Assembly: GCA_022747635.1 (NCBI GenBank)
Contig: JAKTNV010000005.1
Location: 89,109,469-89,173,468, forward strand
DNA: 64,000 nt
Reading direction: 5' to 3'
Source of the DNA: Hetaerina americana
Taxonomy: Eukaryota; Arthropoda; Insecta; Odonata; Calopterygidae
Of this stretch, positions 24,351 through 36,790 are shown piece after piece. Positions within the stretch are counted from its first letter, which is position 1. Each line of letters starts with the position of its first letter. The notes under the pieces were generated by a model. It did no database searches. It was not told the origin of the DNA and saw only the letters and a list, made by a program, of their open reading frames with translations. Both the position numbers and the translations under genes were made by a program.

Positions 24351-26289
24351 CCAATGACTATGCAATGCTCTTTGCCTCGTCGAAACGTGTCCGCTTTTCA
24401 TCGATTTGAAACGTGAGATTCGAATTAAAGTCGACCCTCGAAATGTTAACTGTGGTTGTGGTGGTTGCCATAGCTTTTTTTCGCAAACAAACCTTCGGTA
24501 ATATCCGTGGTAGCCTCGAATGCCGGTGAAGGGTCTCGCAATGCGGACCTACCTATGTATTATCATTCGAAATATTCGTATTCCATTGCTCATTTCATCA
24601 ACTGCGTCTTTCGAATAAATTTGAGAGTTCACTGAGCCGCGGACTTTTTCTTCTATTTTCCTTCCCATCATATTCCATACAAATCCATTTTGGTCCCAAA
24701 CTTCATGTTCCTATTCCTTACTACAAATATACATGCTCCGCAATGTCTTTTTCACTCTTCTAATGCCTACTACGTGCAACTTAGTCTTTACATTTTGTCT
24801 TTAGGGTCCGTCGGTAGCATCTTGTTTGGAACGATTTGAAAATTGAAAACGAAATGAAAATTTTTTCATCCACCTGTATAGCCAATGGTCCGTATCTGTT
24901 ATTTACTGTGTGTCACACTACGCAGGAGTATTTTTGGGCACTGCTTACTTCTGTGTTCAGCTGAAATATTCCTCTGACTCGCGTGTTTCCAAATATTTGT
25001 AATCGGTTTCTCCGTTCAGCATAATGTTAATTTCTCTTTATTCTTGCTTGTACCACGTCATAAACTCGGAGTACTTGATAAATAGTGCTCATGGAAGACT
25101 ATTGGGTATCTCTGTTCACCGCGGCAGCAATTGAACGTGCCATCTGTTAAATGCAGGATATTTCTTTCGGTTACTTTGATCCCTGCTCAGATTTCCTTAG
25201 TATCCCAACCATATTGAATGATGTTTCCGAGACTCTGGATCCTTTTCTGATTCTCCCAATATATTTCACTTCTCTTTTTCTCCACCCTTCAATTTTGGCG
25301 ACTTACTTCTTGTAGAGTTTATATTATATTCTTCCGTCTTAATTCCCTCTTAGAATTTCCAGGATTTGCATATCTTGTTTAACTGCTTGTTGTCAAGTAC
25401 TTGCTTGTTGGTCGCGAATCCCATATTGAAGTGGACGCCTGTCGTCTTGTCAACGAGTATCAATTGGCAAACCGTGGTCTCCCACGGTTCCCTAGTCTTC
25501 CTGGAATCCGAATTAGCCTTTTGAGAAATCGTCTCTAATTATATCTTCTGTGGCCTTCGGAATTTATAATCATTAAACTCTTCTCATTGCATGGGCAGTT
25601 GCGTACTTCCGTGGTTGTCGCTGAATACTCAAAGCAATATCTCTTAGGCTTTACCTCCGAGCGCCTTGATAATTTCTCCATTCGTTTTCTTTGTTCGCAC
25701 GAATTAACAGTTATGCGTAGTAACACGGAAATACATATTATTATACGCTCTATCCTTAAATTCATATTTTACTCAATAAGGATGTTGTTTTAGCATTTTG
25801 AGGAAACTCACAGTTGAAAATATATTGAAAATTTAATTGCATGGATTCCACACAGTATTTTCGAAATGGTGAGCGGCTATTTGATGGATCTTTGGAATAA
25901 TCATTTGTGTCTAAGTTCAACTAACCTCCTACATAATCACAGTTTGAGTTCATTAATAACATAGTTCTAAGTTTTGTCGGTCGATTCACAATTTAATTCT
26001 AAGTGACAAAAGCAAAAATTTAGGTGAACGGATAGACATCGACGGGTATCGCACCTTACTCTGTGGCAAACATCTTGGATACCTCACTATTGCTCCCAAT
26101 TGCATTAGTATCCACGTGTGTGAGCATTAGATTGAAATCCGTGGTCGCTTGGATTGCGAGGAGCAGGTGGCCGACAATTGTCAAAAGTGAAGTAGGAGTA
26201 AGCATGTGGAGACTTCGGTAATCGCTGCAGGGGCATTGGTATTTTCCTCGGTTGGCCAGAGGCATGCTAAGTTGCTTCTGGTGTTTTTG

Positions 26290-26570
26290 CCCTTGTTGCC
26301 CTCTGGTTTTGAAACGCTTGCCCCGCCCCCAGCCATCACCCCCTCGGCGATTGATTTCATCGATCCTTGGCTGGGTCCTCTTCCGGCGAATGGGAGTTCC
26401 GCGGCGGCTGAGCCCGCGGGGAGGCGTCACCGTCCGCCCACGCACTCCGTGATTTCTTTCGCCATCCGAACTTGCGCGTCATCGGAAGAAGCTCATTGGC
26501 GATTCGGAGGTCGTCCTCTCCCCCCACCCCCTCACCCGGTTGCGGTGTTCGCGGCGTCCTGTGCCACATA
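26290..26570. other. CpG-rich patch
   Basis: This is another block of raised GC and CpG content in AT-rich DNA. A 163-codon + frame (26206-26697) crosses it but has no recognisable motif or domain. Confidence 0.35.
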
Positions 26571-29009
26571 CCTCAGTGTCATTCAGTCAAGGGAAAAGTC
26601 CCTGGGAAATGGACGCATATCGGCGACTTTAGTAGTTTATGCTACCGTGCACTTTCGTAAATCATCGATTTCAGTCACACCTGTCATATTTTCCTAACTT
26701 TCATCGTGAACTCCAGATTCCTTAACAAAATTAATTTCTGCCTTCCTGTTGACGATAGAAATTGAATTTGATTTTGACTATTTCCGAGTACAAATATAGT
26801 TTTTTTGAATCTTCATGTACACACCCTAGATCCCTTAGTTCATTATAACCTCTGTCGTTATTGAGCTATATTATGTTGTTATGATTATATTGATGAATTA
26901 TAAGTTTGCATTTCCTTTTATTTCGTTGCCTGATAAATTGAACGCTTCTGTAAGAGTGTCCCAGAGTGATGATGGATTTGCTTAACCCTTATTGGTTTCT
27001 CAAGTTTTCCTAAACTCACTCGTTGACACGGTTTCCTCTGGTAGGTTTTTTCGTTCAGGGTATCAGATCCTACCCCATTTTATAAACAATCCTGAATTCA
27101 GCCGTGTTACCTCTCTCAGAATTTTGTTTGAGAAAGTTTGTCTCATATTTAAATAAAAACTATCATAGTTTAGGTATGGCGTTGACAAGAAATTATTTGC
27201 CAGAGAAAGCTATTTTAATGGGAGTCTTTCCAGTAAAAACAGTTTTAATAATTATTTTATTTCCTCTTGAATGTTCAAGTTTCAGTTCATCCCGGATTTT
27301 CGCTAAAAATATTTTTTGTGTATATTTCTTAATGTTTGAGTTCCATTTATGGATTTATTAATTTTTTTTAAATATGATTTTTTTTCCTGAGTGCAAAGTT
27401 TTGGCGATATTTCTTTCGGAGAGCTAGTTCGATACCGTCTATTTTATTTTAAAAATCCTGAATAAATTAATTGGAGAATTGGATGGATTAAATAAGTTTG
27501 ATTATTTACAATGGATAAAATAATTAAGACAAAAGCGTTAAAGTAACAGTTGATTAAAAAAATTTACAATATTGCGAGATGAACCTCGTTTCCCTATTAT
27601 TACCCGCGCTTCGATGTTATGACGATTCCGATTTTAAACGTGGGAGCGTTCGGTGCTCGTCAGAGGGACGGATTTGAAGAGCATCGTTTCGTAACCCCTC
27701 CCCCTCTTTCTGTCGGAAACACACAAAATTAATAAGACGCGATAGGCATGGCACATCCCGATTCGGTTATCATTCTTAACGATACCTCTTCGATTGTACC
27801 GCTCAACTTGCTCGAATTCACGATTTCTTGAGTCGTAGAAACGATTCACGCGTAATGATTGTCGATTCGATTATGTTCTTTGAATCGCTCGGCGTCAGCA
27901 CGCACGTCGAGTTTGTGTTCTTAATGGAACAAAACATTGTATGTACTTCACGGGAGTGAAACTTCTTCTCTCTGGAAATTTCGCGAAGAAGAATGAAATA
28001 CCTCGATGCGCTTTCACACACAAGTCCAGATGTTTGACGGACGGGGAGAGCAGGATTTCCTGCGGAGGGGAAAAGAGTAGGTCACTTTGTGACCCATCAT
28101 GTGCTTAACATCTGTTGCGTTCCGTATTTTCTCTTCTTTTCGACTGCATCGCTTCCCATTGTGTTGTTTTCGCGTAAAATATGATAGAATATTTCAATGC
28201 TGTTAAAAAAAACTCTTCTTCTTCATTCTCCCGTCTAATTACGTAGTTCGCTCTCACTCCCGGGAGTGCTGAATGAAATGCTGTCAATTGCTTACCGCAC
28301 GGGTCGTGGTTTTTTACATTGCCTTGAAATCGTTTTAACGGCGTTCGCAATCGAGAAACTCACTTGCACCCGATTGTAAAAATGATTCCTGACAAGTGCG
28401 TGTACGAGAAACACTGAACATGGCAAAAAGGGACAGGTGTAATTGAAGCCACCTCGGAAGAGACAACGGATTAATCATAGTTTATGGCACCTGTTAGCTT
28501 ATCCCTTCACGGGACACGGTGAAATGTTTAATGCGGTTCGTACAAACTTAAATTAGTAATCTCAGTTGTAATACCTGTATAGAATGGTTCTGTAATAGTT
28601 GTAGCTGTTAATACACGTATGTATAAGTAAAATCGAGATTCGCAAGGAAACATTGACACATCGAAAGTTCTAACTGTGACATTAGTGTTAAAATGTTTTC
28701 TCTCGGCACATTACCGTAAGACTTAAGTGGAACCCAAAGTTCAATAATCATACAGAGGTATATTGATCGATGTCACCATCAATCCATCAGTGCAGTCAGA
28801 GCACTAGGACACATTTTTACCCTTAAAGACTCCATGGGAGCTTGAGGCTGTGGTTATATTAGGTTATTAGTCATTAGTAAGACAGTAATTGGTCATTGTT
28901 GGCTCTCTGTACAGATGTGTATCCATTAAGTCGCAGTTGTCATACTTGGTGCCTCCCGCTGTTGTGGTAACGAACTTAGAGATCGATAAACAATTCCGAA
29001 TGCATCGGT

Positions 29010-29790
29010 CATTTATTATAATAACAATGTAACAATAATTCTAAAATCTTTTATTATATCATAATAATTTCGTTAATGTTAATGAAAAAAGGAGGGGATC
29101 AATCATACCTCCTTGTGGCACGCCGGAGGCTACGTACATTCGCAAAATGGGAACTAATTCCACCAGTCATCATATTCCGCTTATATCCCGAATCCGTTTT
29201 ATTATTCGTTGAATTCGTGCGTCGTTATTTCCGAATGAGGCAGTTTTTATGTTGGCTCATTGCATGATTCTTGTTCAAGCCTTTTTTTGAGGTCTAAAAC
29301 TGCACTGTCTATTTGCTTGTACTCTCGACTCCCTCGTTATCATTAAGTCATAAATGAATCATCTAAATTGGCACTCAATGGATCTGCTCTTTTGGGAAAC
29401 ATCTTTGTTGTTTCTCAAAATGCTTACTATACGGGACGGAATTCTATATACACGTACTGAAATCTCTTCACAGCCTCTGGATTTGTTAACTGTTGTAGAA
29501 TGTAGCTGCTATTTTTTTACGATTATGAACACTACGCCGCTTATCATTTCATTGATGTTAGGGATATCATAAATTGTTTCTGAGCCTATCTTCATGCTAT
29601 CTAAATATATGTTCAGGACGTTAGCTTTGTTTACGCTGTCTGTAAATACTCCACCATTTTGTTCCTCAAGTGATTCAATGGGTGGACGCCATGGTTTATC
29701 CTCTCAACTCCCCAGTGAAAGACCAAAATGTCTCGGGATTGTCTACCTCCGAGCAAGGAAATATTGCCTTTTTAAAATTATGTAACTAAA
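29010..29790 (-). mobile_element. Jockey/CR1-like reverse transcriptase remnant
   Basis: Read on the minus strand with frame changes, 29124-29085 gives SGVPQGGMIDPLLF, matching the S-G-V-P-Q-G-S-V-L-G-P-L-L-F block of jockey/CR1 RTs. Upstream in the element (29780-29450) weaker readable segments such as NVLNIYLDSMK suggest the earlier RT region. Many stops interrupt it. Short open frames on the + strand here are antisense shadows of this element. Confidence 0.6.
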
Positions 29791-30067
29791 TGGTATTAAC
29801 CTATTCGCAGTTTTCCGTGGAACAGCGCATACTTTTTTCAACCGCTTGCCCAGTGTTACGTATAATCAGTAGTCTACAGCATCAGTTTCCGTAGGAAATC
29901 TGTGTGTGTGTCCATTGCTGACGTAACGTGAGCTGATTAATTTTATACTTGAATACTTATTAACGGGTAGAATATGTGTACGGTAATTGAGATCATGTCA
30001 ATAAAATCAGAGATATTAAGTGTATTACAGATTGATTTAAGATTTAAGTTTTTCCACGAACGATCAG

Positions 30068-30170
30068 GGATCAGAATAACATTGTCTGACCACTGTAGGG
30101 TCATATTCGGGTCAAATTAGTCTGGTGTATATTCACCCCATGCCACACACCCTAGCGATGGCTTGCAGGT
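30068..30170 (-). repeat. SINE-B, 3' body fragment
   Basis: The minus strand aligns with 41030-41120 of the fuller SINE-B copy. Shared blocks are CAAGCCATCGCTAGGGTGTGT (CAAGCCATGCTAGGGTGTGT in the other copy), a central ACCA.ACT.ATTT.G.CC stretch, and CAGTCGGACAACGTGATTCTG (TGGTCAGACAATGTTATTCTG here). The tRNA head is missing. Confidence 0.65.
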
Positions 30171-32003
30171 TACTAAAATATCAAATATTATCAAATTTCA
30201 GAAATTGTGTTGGTGTGGTAGTGTATTTGTGGGCTGACCTTTCGTTTACTATCCAAATAATACTGGTTTCAAATTCCATTAATTAACTCGTCGAGTGCCT
30301 CGATGAAAAACTCTGACTTAATTTTCCCGTGTTTATATACTATGGTTTTCTGGGAAATCCCAGACAGCACTGTGAACTATCTTCCGCCCCTGAATAAGGC
30401 CATATTACCAGTTGTTGATTGACACTTGTGAATTGCAGTATTTAAAATATTTGTGAATCAAGATTTTATCGAAAGCCACGATTGAAGAGAGTGAAAGATA
30501 TTGGTACCTCCTTCTTCGATGTACTAATGACTATGTATTTCCAAATTAATGCGTTATTTTCCTTCACTCTGAATGTATATTTATATTTTGGAAAGAGGGA
30601 ATGCCTAATAATCGAAGCTGTGCACTTTGGGCTTTAAGTACTTCTTTTCATTTATTATTTTATTTTAATTTAACTGTTCAGTAATTTTTCGGAAGGCTAG
30701 TTTTCTCCCTGGCCTTAAGAATTGAGCCACAGCCCATAATGACGTGAGGTTCCTTATTTTGTTGATGGAGCCAAAGCAAGGCAAACATTCAGACGACTCA
30801 TATGAGTAGTGTGTGCAAGCAGCCCAACTCAGTCGTTAAAGGCAAACATCGAGTCTTGGGGTAACTGTTATACAATTCTCAGTACATTGTGCTGGGAAGA
30901 CTCCCAGGCTGTGCGCCCAATGGGGAGATTCAGAATTACGTCAAAGAAGACAAGATTATAGGAAGGAAGGTTGCAAAGTAAAATTAATCTTTGTTAACTC
31001 ATGGCAAATCTTAAAAGCACGCTGCAGGATTATTTGACGAGTGGGCGATTTTCTTTGGCTGTATTTTTTAATCAGCGGTATAAAAATCTTTGAATTCGAG
31101 TCTTTTGGATTTTCCTGCTGACAAATTGTAGTATATTTCATAAATAAATAAGTTTAAAATTAACTTTAATGAGCTAATGCTGAGAACGTCGGCGATAGTG
31201 GAATCGGCAATCAATAATGAATTTTCTCTTCTGCGAAACTCAATTTGAGCACTTTTATAAACTTTAATCTAATCACAATTCTTGAACTAAATCCATTTGT
31301 CTTATTAAATGTTATCCTCTCTATAACCGTCAACGAGAGGCGTTTTTCAGTTCTACGTTCATAGGCTTTTTGATGATACGCCTTATTGTTCGTTCATCTT
31401 TGACGCTGAAGAACCTACGAGTAAATAGCTAATTTTGAAGTTACGGAGATTTAGTTCCTAGCCATTGGAGCTTATGCTGCTCTCTCCTCGTCCCCAGCAT
31501 TAACTCATTCGTCTTCAACCATAAATAAGCGCTTCCTTAAGCAAGCGTTAATCTTTAATGGAAAGCATGTTCAGGGATTAGATAATGATTCCGAGATAGC
31601 TTTCGAATGTGATATCGTACAGGGTATGTTTCAGCTCCACTTTTTCTTCTTGTCTCCAGAAAATAAATATGATTAAATTTCCTCTTGGAAGACAGTCGCT
31701 GCAACTCGAGAGACACGCTGCGCCACATGCTTAAGGCGCTATGTCTTTAATTGAATGATAAATAGTTTAAATTAGGTTTAATCTTTTTTTTCAACCGGGA
31801 CATAATGAATAGAATTCGGTTATTTGATCATCCAGGTCAAACAATTAGGATTTTCATCATTATTTCTTATTATTTCAATCTTTCTTCTATAATATAGTTG
31901 ATAGATTAATGTGCTCTGACTGAGTATGTAATAGGAAAGAACCGCCTCAATTTTTCACTCTATTTTCTAATGTATTTATATTTTTTGTGAGTGATTATTG
32001 ATG
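30171..32003. other. AT-rich spacer, nothing recognised
   Basis: No gene-like frame or repeat family is recognised between the SINE-B fragment and the mini-mariner. Confidence 0.4.
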
Positions 32004-32566
32004 GACAAGGTTTGTATAACAGTATCGGTAACAATATTCTCCTGACGTGTGCCTGAAGCGCTGAATTCCGACCTTCGGTTAAGTGTGCGCATGATCGCAG
32101 ATCGTATTGGCATTGATTAGATGACAGTGCACACCTTTACCACTGAAAATTTGGCGATGGGAAAGATCTGCGCCAAGCTCGTCCCGAAGGTTTTTGGAAG
32201 GACGGCCAAAAGCTGAGTCGGGTGTCTGCTTGCGAAGACCTCCAGAAATGTAATCGCGACGATCCCCCAACACCCTTACCGTCCAGAATTGGCACCAGCA
32301 GACTATTTCCTATTCCTTAAAGCGAAATCCTCCCTAAAAGGACACCACCATGGGACCCTAAGTCAAGCTGTCAAAGAAACTTGCATGCGTACTCTTAAGG
32401 ACCTTATGTCTACCAGGGAGCCTTCGAATTGTGGAAAAGTCGCTGGCAAAATTGTGTCCACGCTCAAGGGATGTACTTGGAAGAATTTTGAGGCACTGCA
32501 GCGATATCTGGAATAAATCTATTTATTTTTTTAACTTTTCCCGACACTCTTAATACGAACCTTGTA
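32004..32566 (+). mobile_element. Internally deleted mariner-type element with terminal inverted repeats
   Basis: A 563-bp element is bounded by inverted repeats ACAAGGTTTGTAT (32005-32017) and, on the other strand, ACAAGGTTCGTAT (32565-32553), 12 of 13 bases matching. Inside are two pieces of a mariner transposase. The first, at about 32075-32200, reads LSVRMIADRIGIDQMTVH...LAMGKICAKLVPK, part of the second helix-turn-helix and linker. The second is the C-terminus from 32289 (APADYFLF...LKSSLKG-like), whose aspartate in PADYF is the third catalytic position. The first helix-turn-helix and most of the catalytic core are deleted, so it cannot encode a transposase. It could have been moved in trans by a full-length relative. 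Confidence 0.7.
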
Positions 32567-35324
32567 TGTTTTGGGGTTTTCATTTAGAAAACGACATCTT
32601 TACTTCATGTTCTGTGTTGTGGTATCATTATTCTTCATTAGAGGGCGTGCAGGACGATAGAGTTTCTTTTCTTCAATGAGCAGCTGGTGTGACAAGTTGA
32701 TCCAGTTAGAAGTGCACGGCGCAGATGTTCTACAAGTTGTAAATCGTGACAGTAGTGGCGGATCGTAAGTAGTCCCGTACGACTAACAAAATGTTTGAAT
32801 TTTTGTTATCATTCCTAATTATTTGATGACTCTAGCTCTGAATGAAAGCGTCTAAGATTCCAAAGCACTGTGCATTCTTCTGCAGTGCTTACTTACAAGT
32901 TGGAGGGAAAAAAATCGGAGAACGGTGGTAGATTAATGAGAATTGGTCAGAGGACAAATCGTCAGTTTAAGAGATGAGTCCTAAGAGATGATGACTGCTA
33001 CCGTATCGGTGATTGGTTCGTCCATTTTAAGATCAAACTAGATGTAAGTCAAACACGTCATTCATACGGATTATTTATTATACAGATTTTTAACTTGCAG
33101 GGCAAAATTTTACAAAATATTTGTAAGAAAGGATTGTAACAACCTAGGAGATAATTATTTCAAGAACAAACTTTCATTGCACAACCTTTTAATTCATATG
33201 ATTTCCGTAGAATTATTGAAAACTATTGTCTGTACTTCTTGAGTTTGCTATAAAATTAAATCGTGAGTAAAAAGAGAATCCGTCTTTGCTTCCAAGTGGT
33301 GGCAAAATCTTTCTATACTGGAGGGACAGAATTTCATGACGAGACCAACGTCCTGCAGTTATGATTTCAAGAGGGTCATCGTTGAAGATAACCTTTGCCG
33401 ATTACTTACTCTGAATTAAACATATTGTTGAGCTCCCTCTAGCGAATCGTGGAAAAATATTGATAATGAGTCGCCAACTATTAAAAAAGAGATATTTTAG
33501 TATTAAAATTTTGAAATTTCTGCACTAATCACATCACCTTAATGGCATATCGATGGGAAAGACCTTTCAAACATTTTTGCATAAAAATATTTCCTTTAGT
33601 GATGTTCCTCAGAAATTATCACTGCCTATCTTAGAGGGTAAGGCTCATTACGTCATTTTTCAGGCTAGACCCCTGACATTATAACACTGGTATTAGAGTT
33701 GAAATAACGCACTTCGAGTCTTCATCGAGTCACCTCAATAATTCTTCACAGGTAGGTTTCCCAAAGAAATAACAATCCAGTGTCAAATTTAATGAATAAA
33801 GTGTTAAAAATGATTTTTATGGCGCTTAACAATAAATATTTAATTTAAAAAATTTCATAAATACTACTTCCTGGCTATGTATTTCACTTTTCGTAATAGT
33901 AGCAATGACCAATGCACTCCCAGCTCCTGTGCTGAATACATGTAGGTAATGGAAACAAGTTCATGGCATATTATTTTGCATGATATTGCAAAATAGAGTA
34001 TTAAGATGAAATTGATAATATTAGCAGGGGCTTTACTAAGCCTGAATTCACTCTGTGCCGTCGATATTGGCTTGTGGATCGTGTTTCGAAGGGCACGTGC
34101 TTGGGAGGTTCCGCTAGCCGGAGGGCTTTCGTTCCGCGCCGCCGTTCATTCCCCTCGCGGCACCCGCATCGAAATCCGTTAGCATCAGATTCGACCATTT
34201 GCACTCTCTCGGCAGAATGCAGTCCCGGCGATCAGAATCCAGCGGATCGGCCGGAGCGCATGTACTGGGCTTCGCGTCCATCCGCCGTCGCGTCCCCACG
34301 GCCGCTCGCCCGCCAAGCAATGGCCTCGATTCCCTCGACCCAACCCACTCCCGTCTGCACCGGTCACAGAAAAAAGAACACAAGGGAGCTAGCTGGTTTA
34401 CCCACTTCGCTCGCCATCTATAAACGTCCACCCCGACCCCGAACTCTCTCCCTTTCCCTCCAGACGGACTCACGGAAAATCCCCCTTACTCGCTAAGGAT
34501 TGGATATTGCTCATTGGTGTCCCGCCCTTCCCTTTTGACGTGGAACTTCCCTCTGACGATGAAAATCAGCATGCCAGGAACTCCGTGTCCCGCATGTGGA
34601 TTCCATCAGATGCAACATATAAATTGGAAGCCTGATAAAAGTTTCATGGCTACATCGTAACATATATAAAATTCATCTTCTAAATTATAAAATGCTGAAT
34701 TAATGCAAGAATCAGGATTCAAGAGCAACTTAGGCAGTTAAACCTGTGAGTTTGATCAGTATGAGAAGCATGAACATCGAACATATTCATCTGTGCTTAT
34801 CGGACGACAGGTGATTGACTTTTACCATTAAATTTCCGGCGTAGCGCTCTCCATTAGGTGTTACCTTGAGTGTGTGCCTGATTCCAATGAGCTATAGTAC
34901 TCATCCTACTCGTGATTCAGCTCACAAATTCATGCTTCTATTTGCCATATTTTAAGTTATAATCGTGGAAAATGTTCGTTTACAAAATTGAAAATCACAC
35001 GTGATGCCTGATGAAAAGAGATAAAATAAGTTGTTTGATTCTTCGTTTTAACTAGCAAAATAATGGCCTCTTACCGCCTGTTGTTTTACGATGGTGCAAA
35101 ATTGAAAAAGGTATGATAATTATTTGAATTCCTTTTTCTAACGAATGTAGAGCAATTGTCATTTTTGGAAGAGTGCAGTTATCCCCCCTGATCAACCATA
35201 AATTAATATTTTGTTGTATACTTAGTATTTGTATAGAATTTAGCGTATTGCTAGAATATATGTATACGTATATGGAATCAAATACCGTGTGTAAGTACAA
35301 TATGCTTTAAGTTCTACAAGGTGG
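32567..35324. other. Spacer without a recognised gene
   Basis: This is AT-rich except for the GC-rich patch at 34070-34500. No exon or repeat family is recognised. Confidence 0.4.
34070..34500. other. CpG-rich patch
   Basis: This is a sharply bounded GC-rich block. Overlapping frames of 119-140 codons on the two strands are Arg/Pro/Ser-rich and lack any motif. TATAAA occurs at 34419-34424 within CTATAAACGTCC, but no transcript start or coding exon can be tied to it. Confidence 0.35.
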
Positions 35325-35900
35325 TCAAAGTAGCAGACATATAAGAAAGAGAAATGCATCTGACAAGGATACTTTCACAAGGAGGAGGGAATTAATGGTA
35401 GGGACGTTGAGTCATGTTGTTAAGGAAAGACTTGTGGAAACTTTGGTATGAGGCTTTGCACCTTTGGTATGGTCTGGTACGACTCGGAAAGTTGGTCGTT
35501 GAAGCTTGATGGCAGGCGTAGATTGGCGGCTTATGGGATGGAGAGGGTAGGAAAATATGAAATGTACAGATAGGAAAACAGACGAAGTTCTGGTTATCGT
35601 GGAGGAGGAGAAACGTTTGTTGGAGAAATCAAAATGAGACGGGAAAGGAGAATACAGAGCATTTTCATTGGTGATGAACACCAATGTTTAAGACCATGGT
35701 ATAGGAACATTAGGCAAGCGAGGTAGGACAAGTATAGGGATGGTGGACAGAATGAAGGGTGGTGGAATGAATGTGGAATTGAAGAACAGATTATTGTAGT
35801 GTGGGGTGTGTCATGTGTAGCGAGGCCAAGAAATGTTGGCGTGTTCATCCTGTCCATCCAAATCTGCCTTAAACAGTTAGCTTGGGATTTTGAGTAAAAA
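35325..35900 (+). mobile_element. Non-LTR retrotransposon, C-terminal remnant
   Basis: The + strand gives, with frame changes, GKRNASDKDTFTRRRELMVG, then VKERLVETLV, APLVWSGTTRKVGR, DRKTDEVLVIVEEEKRLLE and finally GTLGKRGRTSIGMVDRMKGG. These follow the order of the RT C-terminal region of the LINE family at 9.8-11.6 kb. Stops and frameshifts are frequent. Minus-strand frames of 90-108 codons here are shadows. Confidence 0.65.
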
Positions 35901-36049
35901 TTGTATATTGTTAGGGTCAATCTATCCTAAAACGGTAGATTACGACTGATAACAATGTATTTTACCAATGGATATTAATGGAAGTGGTAACATTTCAAAT
36001 TATATTATTCTCTAGCTTTCACTAATTGCTTTATATGTAGTCAAACTGG

Positions 36050-36790
36050 TTAGTGTGGGGTTTCACTCCTCTCTACGCCTATCCTAAGTCCTTGCTAACG
36101 TGGCATAAAATATTCTTTAATCCTATTCTAAATATAAAAATAACTCTTTGCGTACCTTTGCATACTTTCTACCACCCATAATTATATCCTGTATGCAAAT
36201 ATGTTTCTTCCCTCTACTTGCGTTCAACCCTGCATCCTCTTGCTCAGCCTTCCAATTTCTCCAAAAAATCATCTCTCTTCCACTTTCATTTATATGGCGT
36301 CATCGTTGGTTTTCCTTTCGATCCAATTTATTTCTCTATGTTGTTGTTTCTTGTTAGACAATAGAGCGATTATCCAATAGTAGTAACTCTAAATACTTTT
36401 CCAAACCCATATCTGAGAAATATGATCAATCTATATATAATCATCCTCTTGCCTCAACGGCAAAACTCCCGAGCCATATAAAGCGACGATCTATCAGAAA
36501 TTTTCCCTAATCTTTTCCGTGAATCTTAACTTAAGGTACCTGTCATCAACTCCCACCTCTACGTAAACGCTTCCTCACCGAACTCAAATCTTCTTTTCGT
36601 GTCACTGCTACTCTCCCAACTGTTCAACAAATCACTTACCCAATAGGTGAACCTATCCGTTCCAGCATGTTTATGACCCCGAACTTTAATGTTTATCTTA
36701 GCCTTCCTATTTTGTTAAGGATTACATTACCTTTGTTTTCTTACGATTAATTGTCATTCACGTGCCTGTCGCACTGATTCTACAATGCGC
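36050..36790 (-). mobile_element. Non-LTR retrotransposon, C-terminal remnant, antisense
   Basis: Read on the minus strand from 36720: INMLERIGSPIG, then TRKEDLSSVRKRLRRG, then IVALYGSGVLPLRQEDD, WIERKTNDDAI and VEERRFFGEIRRLSKR. This matches the order of the same LINE C-terminal region (V-A-L-Y-G-S-E-T-W, W-T-E-R-K-T-N-E-E-V-L). It lies tail to tail with the + strand copy at 35.3-35.9 kb, only about 150 bp away. Confidence 0.6.

Larger units (their letters stand above)
23691..29009. other. Long stretch without a recognised gene
   Basis: This is mostly AT-rich, with GC-rich patches at about 24000-24350 and 26290-26570 listed separately. The sequence at 24700-25500 could be an old antisense retrotransposon, but I cannot name a motif in it. 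No exon is recognised. Confidence 0.4.

Noticed and set aside
24700..25560. Possible antisense retrotransposon or envelope-like remnant
   Set aside because: Several short frames can be strung together, but no motif of any family could be named.
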